A stretch of DNA of 64,000 nt from Methylocella silvestris (GTDB taxonomy: Bacteria > Pseudomonadota > Alphaproteobacteria > Rhizobiales > Beijerinckiaceae). Location of the stretch: the NCBI RefSeq assembly GCF_002891535.1, contig NZ_PDZR01000010.1, positions 62,001-126,000 on the forward strand. Reading direction: 5' to 3'. Of the stretch, positions 58,208-64,000 are shown in pieces; position 1 is the first letter of the stretch, and every line of letters starts with the position of its first letter. The notes below the pieces were generated by a model that was not told the origin of the DNA, made no database searches, and saw nothing but the letters and a program-made list of their open reading frames with translations. Made by a program: the position numbers and the translations under genes.

Positions 58208-58312
58208 AAACCGGCTCCAGGCTTTCGGCGTGCAGAAGTCTTGCAGCATCGCAGGAAACTGCAAGACTTCTGGACGAGATCATCCGATCAAACAAGATGC
58301 GAAAGGCGCGGC

Positions 58313-59149
58313 CTAGACGCCTTCGCCGGACGTCGCCGGCTCGCCCGCGCGCATTTGCTCCAGCGCCCGCGCGAGCATCCGCAAATCCTGCCAGGCGAGC
58401 TTCTTCTGCCCCGGCTGGCGCAGCAGATAGGCCGGGTGAAACAGGGCGATCGCGCGGATTGGCGTTCCGCCGCAATCATAGGTCAGCCAGCGGCCGCGTA
58501 TCCGCGTCATGCTGTCCTTGGCGCCAAGGAGGGTCTGCGCCGAGGGCAGGCCGAGGCAGACCAGTATTTTGGGGCCGACCAGCTCGATCTGGCGGCGTGT
58601 GAACGGCAGACAGGCCGCGGTCTCGATCATCGTCGGGGTGCGGTTTCCGGGCGGACGCCAGGGCACGACGTTGGAAATATAGACATCGCGCCGGTCGAGA
58701 CCGATCGCCGCAAGCATCCGGTTTAACAGCTGCCCGGCGCGGCCAACGAAGGGGACGCCCTGCCGATCCTCGTCGGCGCCGGGCGCTTCGCCGACGAACA
58801 TGATTTTTGCGCCCGCCTCGCCATCGCCGAACACGAGCTGCGTCGCGGTCGTCTTGAGGCCGCAGCCTTCGAAGGCGAGAAGCTCCGCGCGCAGCTCTTC
58901 GAGGGTCTTCGACGCCGCGGCGGCAGCGCGCGCATCGCGCTCGACAGTTTCGGCGCCCGCGACTGTCACGGGCGGGCGGGCTGCCGGAGGTTGCGGCGGC
59001 TCCTCAATTGCGATCGCAGGCGGCGCGCGATCAGGCTGCGCCGGCGCGGCCGTGCGGTCGTGCGGAATCTCATCGAGCGCAATGTCGACTCCCATCTCCG
59101 CATACCAGCGCAAAAGCGCGATCAGGCTTTCGGCCACTTTGTCTTCCAC
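58313..59149 (-). CDS. Uracil-DNA glycosylase, family 4
   Basis: The enzyme removes uracil from DNA. The 278-residue protein has a Pro/Ala-rich N-terminal arm of about 80 residues, then the family 4 core with [20 protein letters not shown] (120-139), [13 protein letters not shown] and the HPAYLLRQP motif. Only one cysteine (Cys96, EGCGLK) stands where family 4 proteins usually have CxxC for the [4Fe-4S] cluster; this one-Cys pattern is common in related rhizobial proteins as I remember them. Confidence 0.9.
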   Translation of the reverse strand: MEDKVAESLIALLRWYAEMGVDIALDEIPHDRTAAPAQPDRAPPAIAIEEPPQPPAARPPVTVAGAETVERDARAAAAASKTLEELRAELLAFEGCGLKTTATQLVFGDGEAGAKIMFVGEAPGADEDRQGVPFVGRAGQLLNRMLAAIGLDRRDVYISNVVPWRPPGNRTPTMIETAACLPFTRRQIELVGPKILVCLGLPSAQTLLGAKDSMTRIRGRWLTYDCGGTPIRAIALFHPAYLLRQPGQKKLAWQDLRMLARALEQMRAGEPATSGEGV

Positions 59150-59314
59150 CCGAGACGAATTTTCGCGCGCGCGGCGTCGAAAAGACTAATCTCAATTTGT
59201 AGAGCATGATTTATAAACGCGCAGATTTTTCGCGAACGGGACGCGGCGGAATAGGGTTCGAGCGGGCATAAGACGATGGTTTGGCTGGGCGCAAGATCTT
59301 ATGACTGAAGGCCG

Positions 59315-60988
59315 ATGAGCAGCGAACTGGCGCAGCCGCGCGAAAGCATGGATTTCGACGTCGTCATTGTCGGCGGCGGTCCGGCCGGGCTTGCCGCGGC
59401 CATCCGGCTGAAACAGCTCCAGCCCGATCTCGCCGTCGTCCTTATTGAAAAGGGCTCCGAGCTTGGCGCGCATATTTTGTCGGGCGCCATTATCGATCCC
59501 GCTCCGCTCGACGCGCTGCTGCCCGGCTGGCGCGAGGACAAGGACCCGCCGCTGCGCACTGGCGTCAACGCCGATGAATTCTTCTGGCTCACGGAGCGCA
59601 GGGCGGTCCGGCTGCCTCATTTTCTGATGCCGAAACTAATGAGCAATCATGGCGCCTTCATCGGTTCGCTCGGCAATCTCGTGCGCTGGCTGGGCGCGAA
59701 AGCGGAAGCCCTCGGGGTCGATGTCTTTCCGGGCTTCGCCGGCGCCGAGCTTCTGTTTGGACCAAGGGGCGAGGTTCTTGGCGTCGCGACCGGCGATATG
59801 GGGATCGGCCGCGACGGGCTGCCGAAAGACTCATTGACCCGGGGCATCGAGCTGCGCGGCAAATATGTGCTGATCGCCGAGGGCGCGCATGGCTCGCTGG
59901 CAAAAAAACTGATCGCCCATTTCCGCCTTTCGGAGGGGCGCGAGCCGCAGAAATTCGGCCTCGGCCTCAAGGAGTTGTGGCAGATCGACAAGGCGCTCTG
60001 CCGGCCGGGCCTCGCGCGCCATTCCTTCGGCTGGCCGCTCGATGATTCAACGGGCGGCGGCTCGTTTCTCTATCATTTCGATGAGGATCACGTTTCGGTC
60101 GGCTTCGTCGTCCATCTGAATTACGCCAACCCGACCTTGTCGCCCTTTGACGAGTTCCAGCGCTTCAAGACGCATCCTTCCGTCGCGCCGCTGTTCGAGG
60201 GCGCGCGCCGTATCTCCTATGGTGCACGGGCGATCACCGAAGGCGGCTGGCAGTCGGTCCCAAAACTCGCCTTTCCGGGCGGAGCGCTGATCGGTTGCGC
60301 AGCCGGCTTCGTCAATGTCCCGCGCATAAAAGGCTCGCACAACGCGATCGCCTCCGGCGCGCTCGCCGCCGAACATGTCATTGAGGCGCTTGGCCAGGGC
60401 CGCGCCAATGACGAATTGAGCGCCTACGAAGCCGCGTGGCGCGGGTCCGTCATCGGCCGCGATCTCTTCCCGGTGCGCAACGTCAAGCCGCTGTGGTCGA
60501 AATTCGGCACGATCAAGGGGATCGGCCTTGGCGGGATCGACATGTGGCTGAATACGCTCACTGGCCATTCGCCGTTCGGCACGATGGCTCATGGCAAGCC
60601 GGATCATGCCTGCCTGAAGCCGCTCGCGGAGGGTCAGCCGCTCGCCTATGGCAAGCCCGACGGGCGACTGACCTTCGACAGACTGTCCTCGGTGTTTATC
60701 TCAAATACCAATCACGAAGAGGATCAGCCGATCCATCTGCGGCTGAAGGACCCGTCAATTCCGATCGCCTACAATCTGCCGGTCTATGGCGAACCGGCGC
60801 GGCTTTATTGCCCGGCCGGCGTCTATGAATTGACCTATGCGGATGAAGCGCAAAAGTCCGATCCGCGCTTCGTCATCAACGCGCAGAATTGCGTGCATTG
60901 CAAAACCTGCGACATCAAAGACCCCGCGCAGAACATCGACTGGACGCCGCCCGAGGGCGGCGGCGGCCCGAATTATCCGAATATGTAG
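59315..60988 (+). CDS. etfD: Electron transfer flavoprotein-ubiquinone oxidoreductase
   Basis: ETF-QO passes electrons from ETF to ubiquinone, linking fatty-acid and amino-acid oxidation to respiration. The 557-residue protein has an N-terminal FAD motif (DVVIVGGGPAGLAAAIRLKQ), the block GAHILSGAIIDPAPLDALLP, and C-terminal [4Fe-4S] ligands in LYCPAGVYE and NCVHCKTCDIKDPAQNIDW. Its stop is 1 bp from the stop of the convergent threonylcarbamoyl-AMP synthase gene. Confidence 0.96.
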   Translation: MSSELAQPRESMDFDVVIVGGGPAGLAAAIRLKQLQPDLAVVLIEKGSELGAHILSGAIIDPAPLDALLPGWREDKDPPLRTGVNADEFFWLTERRAVRLPHFLMPKLMSNHGAFIGSLGNLVRWLGAKAEALGVDVFPGFAGAELLFGPRGEVLGVATGDMGIGRDGLPKDSLTRGIELRGKYVLIAEGAHGSLAKKLIAHFRLSEGREPQKFGLGLKELWQIDKALCRPGLARHSFGWPLDDSTGGGSFLYHFDEDHVSVGFVVHLNYANPTLSPFDEFQRFKTHPSVAPLFEGARRISYGARAITEGGWQSVPKLAFPGGALIGCAAGFVNVPRIKGSHNAIASGALAAEHVIEALGQGRANDELSAYEAAWRGSVIGRDLFPVRNVKPLWSKFGTIKGIGLGGIDMWLNTLTGHSPFGTMAHGKPDHACLKPLAEGQPLAYGKPDGRLTFDRLSSVFISNTNHEEDQPIHLRLKDPSIPIAYNLPVYGEPARLYCPAGVYELTYADEAQKSDPRFVINAQNCVHCKTCDIKDPAQNIDWTPPEGGGGPNYPNM

Positions 60989-60989
60989 T

Positions 60990-61979
60990 TTAGCTGCGCG
61001 GCGCTGCGGCGCGCTTCAGCCGGTCGTTGATGGCCTCGCCAATGCCGTGGCGGGGAATTGGCGCAACCGCGATCGAAACGGGGCCTCTTGAGTCGAGCTC
61101 GCGCAGAAAAGCGAACAGATTGGCCGCCGCCTCATCGAGATCCGCCGCGGGCGACAGATCGAGCGTCGCCGGGCCTTGCGAAAAACGCCCGCCGAAGTCG
61201 AGCCCGGCCTCGCCCGGCTCAAGCCTTTCAGCATTAAGCCGCACCAGGGCGGACGGCGCGTAATGCGAAGCAAGCGCTCCCGGCGCGACGATTTCATGCG
61301 AAGCGACGCGCTCGGGCAGGGCGAGGCCGAGCGCTTCCTCGATCAGGGCTCGGCAGAGCCCGCCCGGGCGTAGCAACTGCGTCGTCTCGCCAAGGCAGGC
61401 GATGATGGTCGATTCGACGCCGACGGGGCAGGCGCCGCCGTCGAGAATAAGATCGACGTCAGGGCCAAGATCCTCTGCGACGTGGCGGGCCGTCACCGGG
61501 CTGATGCGCCCGGAGCGGTTGGCGGAGGGGGCGGCGACCGGCAGCCCGGCCGCGGCGATCAAGGCGAGGGCGTTCTTGTGGGCGGGAATACGCAGCGCAA
61601 CAGTTTCCCGACCAGCCCGCGCCAGCTCGCAGACCAGGTTGGTCGCCGCGACAGGCAGAACAAGCGTCAGCGGACCTGGCCAGAATTTTTCGGCAAGGCG
61701 CAGGGCGGCGGCCGAAAAAACGCCGTGCCGGGAGGCCTCTGCAAGGGTCGCGACATGGGCTATCAGCGGATTAAAGGCCGGGCGGCCCTTCGCCGCGTAA
61801 ATGCGGGCGACCGCGGCGTTGCTGGAGGCGTCGGCGCCGAGGCCATAGACGGTCTCGGTCGGAAAGGCGACGAGTTTTTCCGCGCGAAGAAGCCGGGCTC
61901 CTTCGGCGATTCCCGCCGCATTGGCCGGAACGATGCGCGCGGCCGTTCGCTCGGTCGGCCGGATTGCGGACCCGCTCAC
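60990..61979 (-). CDS. tsaC: L-threonylcarbamoyladenylate synthase (TsaC/Sua5 type)
   Basis: The enzyme makes threonylcarbamoyl-AMP for the t6A modification of tRNAs reading ANN codons. The 329-residue length with a C-terminal Sua5 domain marks the long form. YrdC-domain motifs are [33 protein letters not shown] and [17 protein letters not shown]. The start is a GTG that overlaps the stop of the HxlR gene (GTGA), so translation is coupled. Confidence 0.94.
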   Translation of the reverse strand: MSGSAIRPTERTAARIVPANAAGIAEGARLLRAEKLVAFPTETVYGLGADASSNAAVARIYAAKGRPAFNPLIAHVATLAEASRHGVFSAAALRLAEKFWPGPLTLVLPVAATNLVCELARAGRETVALRIPAHKNALALIAAAGLPVAAPSANRSGRISPVTARHVAEDLGPDVDLILDGGACPVGVESTIIACLGETTQLLRPGGLCRALIEEALGLALPERVASHEIVAPGALASHYAPSALVRLNAERLEPGEAGLDFGGRFSQGPATLDLSPAADLDEAAANLFAFLRELDSRGPVSIAVAPIPRHGIGEAINDRLKRAAAPRS

Positions 61980-62383
61980 GGCGAAAACCTCAAGGGCGGC
62001 GGGGGGGCGGGCTCGCGCTTGGCGGCTTCATCGAAGCGAAGCCGGGCGTCTTCGATTGTCTCGAGGTTTTGCAGCGCCCAGCTTCCGAGCGCCTGCACCG
62101 GCGCGCGCAACGATTGGCCAAGCGGAGTCAATTCATAATCGACCCGCGGCGGAACAGTCGGAAAAACGGTGCGGGTCAAAAATCCGTCCCGCTCCAATCC
62201 ACGAAGCGTGAACGTCAGCATTCGCTGCGAGACGCTGCCGATGCGCCGCCGCAATTCATTGAAGCGGATCGGGCCGTCGCCCAAGATCATGATGACGAGG
62301 ATGCTCCATTTATCGCCAATCCGCGCAAGGATCGGCGCGACGCGAGCGCATTGCGAGGGAACATGCGCGTGACTGGGTTCCAA
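61976..62383 (-). CDS. HxlR-family transcriptional regulator
   Basis: The 135-residue winged-helix protein contains [20 protein letters not shown] and [20 protein letters not shown], the HxlR/MarR-like core. An N-terminal Cys12 sits where redox- and quinone-sensing HxlR proteins such as YodB have theirs. The start is a TTG with a perfect AAGGAGG 7 bp upstream. It diverges from azoR across 80 bp containing a palindrome, the usual arrangement of a quinone-responsive repressor and its azoreductase. Confidence 0.9.
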   Translation of the reverse strand: MEPSHAHVPSQCARVAPILARIGDKWSILVIMILGDGPIRFNELRRRIGSVSQRMLTFTLRGLERDGFLTRTVFPTVPPRVDYELTPLGQSLRAPVQALGSWALQNLETIEDARLRFDEAAKREPAPPPPLRFSP

Positions 62384-62430
62384 ATCTGTGCCTCCTTGCG
62401 CGGTCCCGACAGGATTGCATAGTGCCTTGG

Positions 62431-62449
62431 TTACAAATTTATACTGTAA
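62431..62449. promoter_or_regulatory. Candidate HxlR operator between HxlR gene and azoR
   Basis: TTACAAATTTATACTGTAA is a palindrome with TTAC/GTAA half-sites and an AT-rich centre. It stands out in a GC-rich background and ends 14 bp before the azoR ATG, where a bound repressor would block transcription. HxlR operators have this general form. Confidence 0.6.
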
Positions 62450-62463
62450 AAAGGCGTCCGTCC

Positions 62464-63078
62464 ATGAAACTTCTGCACATCGATTCCAGCATCCTTGGCG
62501 ATCATTCCGTCAGCCGCCAGCTGACGGCGGCGATTGTTACGAGGCTGCAAGAGGTCACACCCCATCTCGACGTGACGCATCGCGATCTTGCCGCAAATCC
62601 GCTGCCGCATCTGTCCGGAGCGCTCCTTGCCGCGAGCGCGCCGGGCGCCCCCGCATCCGATCCAGCGACGCAGGCCACGCTCGAAGAGAGCGCCGCAATT
62701 CTTGCGGAGTTCCTTGCCGCCGATATCGTCGTCCTCGGCGCGCCTATGTATAACTTTACGATTTCGAGCCAGCTCAAAGCCTGGATCGACAGGCTGGTCA
62801 TCGCCGGAAAGACGTTTCGTTATGCCAATGGCGCGGTCGAGGGCCTAGCCGGCGGCAGGCGCTTGATCATCGCCTCTTCGCGCGGCGGCGTTTTCGAAGC
62901 GGGCGCGGCCGCCGCGGCGCTCGACTATCAGGAGACCTATTTGCGGGCGATTTTCGGCTTCATTGGGATCGCCGACGTTGAAATCATCCGGGCCGAGGGC
63001 CTCTCATTTGGCGAAGACGCGCGCGCCTTGGCCATCAAACGGGCCGGAGACGCTATTTTGCAGCTCGAGGCCGCCTGA
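62464..63078 (+). CDS. azoR: FMN-dependent NADH-azoreductase
   Basis: AzoR reduces quinones and azo compounds with NADH in the cytosol. The 204-residue flavodoxin-fold protein begins [20 protein letters not shown], with the FMN-binding SSxxGxxSxS pattern, and contains [20 protein letters not shown] and [13 protein letters not shown] chose the ATG at 62464; upstream in-frame residues are not family-like. It is divergent from the HxlR gene. Confidence 0.94.
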   Translation: MKLLHIDSSILGDHSVSRQLTAAIVTRLQEVTPHLDVTHRDLAANPLPHLSGALLAASAPGAPASDPATQATLEESAAILAEFLAADIVVLGAPMYNFTISSQLKAWIDRLVIAGKTFRYANGAVEGLAGGRRLIIASSRGGVFEAGAAAAALDYQETYLRAIFGFIGIADVEIIRAEGLSFGEDARALAIKRAGDAILQLEAA

Positions 63079-63089
63079 GCGGGAAGGCC

Positions 63090-64000
63090 CTATTTCGCCA
63101 GCACCTCGACGTCACGGTCGAGCGTTGATTCCACCTTGAAATTGGTCTGGTAAACATTGTTGTCGTGCCGGGCGATCACGACATATTCGCCTTCCGCGAG
63201 CACAAGCGAGGGAAAGGCGCCGATCATTTCCCGGATGACGTCGCCGCCAGGCGTCAGGATCGTGAAAGAGGTGTTGGCGAGGGCCTCGCCCGACGGGCCG
63301 CTGACGAGCTTCAGCGTCATCGTCGCGGCGCGGTGACGCAGCGAGGCGTCGGTCAGTTTTCCGGCCTGCACGCGAAGGTCCGCGTTGATGACGGAATTGG
63401 TCGAATTGACCGCCCCCGTGGTTTGCGGATCGAGCAGCGTTGAGACGGCGTGGTAATTGCCTTCCGGCAGACCGATCGTCTCGCCGGATTTGATATTGGC
63501 GACGAGCTTTGCTTCGGAATTGTTGCGCTCGGGCACATAGATCGAGATCTGCGATTTTGCGGCCGGGAGCGGGGCGTCGCCGAGCATTCCGGTAATCCGC
63601 AGCGCGCCCGCGTTGAGCGCGACGCGCTCGCTGACGCCCTTGCCCTCGATCGTCACGCGCTTGGTCGCTCCGGCAAGGCCGAAGGCGGCGTGCACAATGA
63701 AGGCGCCGTCGGGCAGCGTCAGCGCCGGAGTCGAATCGATCGATTCGGCGACGAGCGCATGCGATCCGTCGAGTTCGACGCGCTCGTTGAAGACGCGCCA
63801 ATGCACGCCGCCGCGCAGCGGCTGCGCGTCCGTCGCACTGAGATAAGCCGTCAAATGCAGGATATTGCCGGAGTCGGTCTCTGGCTTGGCCGGCGTCTGG
63901 CCAGCGGGCAGGCGCAGCGGCGGGATGGCATCGGCGTCGGCCGGAGGAGCGCCGGAGGGGGCTGCGGAGGGCGCGACTGGCGGAGCCTGCGCGGCGGAGG
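63090..64000 (-). CDS. Hypothetical secreted protein with repeated beta-domains, 5' end cut by window edge
   Basis: The frame is open from the right edge (first full codon at 63998) to the stop at 63090, giving about 303 residues. The visible N-terminal part is Ala/Pro-rich linker. Then three or more Ig-like or carboxypeptidase-regulatory-like beta modules follow (for example TPALTLPDGAFIVHAAFGLA, IGLPEGNYHAVSTLL and LVLAEGEYVVIARHDNNVYQ), each with a (L/P)-x-G-x-(Y/F) turn. It is probably a periplasmic or surface protein. I do not recognise a named family. Confidence 0.65.
   Translation of the reverse strand, partial: SAAQAPPVAPSAAPSGAPPADADAIPPLRLPAGQTPAKPETDSGNILHLTAYLSATDAQPLRGGVHWRVFNERVELDGSHALVAESIDSTPALTLPDGAFIVHAAFGLAGATKRVTIEGKGVSERVALNAGALRITGMLGDAPLPAAKSQISIYVPERNNSEAKLVANIKSGETIGLPEGNYHAVSTLLDPQTTGAVNSTNSVINADLRVQAGKLTDASLRHRAATMTLKLVSGPSGEALANTSFTILTPGGDVIREMIGAFPSLVLAEGEYVVIARHDNNVYQTNFKVESTLDRDVEVLAK

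Noticed and set aside
58313-59149. UDG as an inactive paralogue because the CxxC is reduced to one Cys
   Set aside because: The catalytic motifs are intact and the same pattern is, to my memory, usual in rhizobial family 4 proteins.

Overview
The window is a gene-dense, GC-rich stretch of an alphaproteobacterial chromosome, with no phage, insertion sequence or CRISPR array visible. Several gene orders point to Hyphomicrobiales (Rhizobiales): divK-pleD, dnaB-radA-cvpA-purF, a response regulator/kinase pair directly before cycHJKL (the feuPQ-cycHJKL arrangement of rhizobia), and both a type I and a type II glutamine synthetase. A Beijerinckiaceae/Methylocystaceae-like host is my guess from protein flavour only.

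Layout. 0-7.8 kb: truncated VOC protein, leuC, a proline/alanine-rich envelope protein, tRNA-Leu(CAA), an operon of metallophosphoesterase, cupredoxin, ECF sigma and anti-sigma, then pdxY and a TrmJ-like methyltransferase. 7.8-18 kb: MFS transporter, murI, VOC protein, xseA with a duplicated coiled-coil segment, an outer-membrane-barrel candidate behind a second ECF sigma/RskA-type anti-sigma pair, a KefB/YbaL-type antiporter and a DUF3422 protein. 18-26 kb: a glycan locus in which a fused ABC transporter, a GH144-type glucanase, a GH15 protein and a LysR regulator are head-to-tail with 4-bp overlaps, and a GH3 beta-glucosidase diverges from them. 26-35 kb: GST, a truncated SRPBCC gene, SDR, purF, cvpA, radA, dnaB, an AraC regulator and a small DMT transporter. 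35-42 kb: hemB, glutathionyl-hydroquinone reductase, DUF3572, divK, pleD and parE. 42-46 kb: glnII, glnA and glnB with two sigma-54-type promoter candidates. 46-56 kb: sseA, a frameshifted trypsin-like protease, a PepSY protein, feuP/feuQ-like genes and cycHJKL. 56-64 kb: aat, a glycosyltransferase-like protein, a zinc metallopeptidase, a family 4 UDG, ETF-QO, the threonylcarbamoyl-AMP synthase gene behind a HxlR regulator divergent from azoR, and a truncated secreted protein.

Most of the window is housekeeping. The most unusual object is the fused ABC transporter at 21773-23605. Its reading frame is intact, but Walker A, Q-loop, signature, Walker B and H-loop all lack their key residues. It heads the operon carrying the putative beta-1,2-glucan enzymes. 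Other points of interest are the frameshifted protease, three stem-loops between pleD and parE, a PleD with an SGDEF active-site variant, and the sigma-54 sites in front of glnB and glnII.
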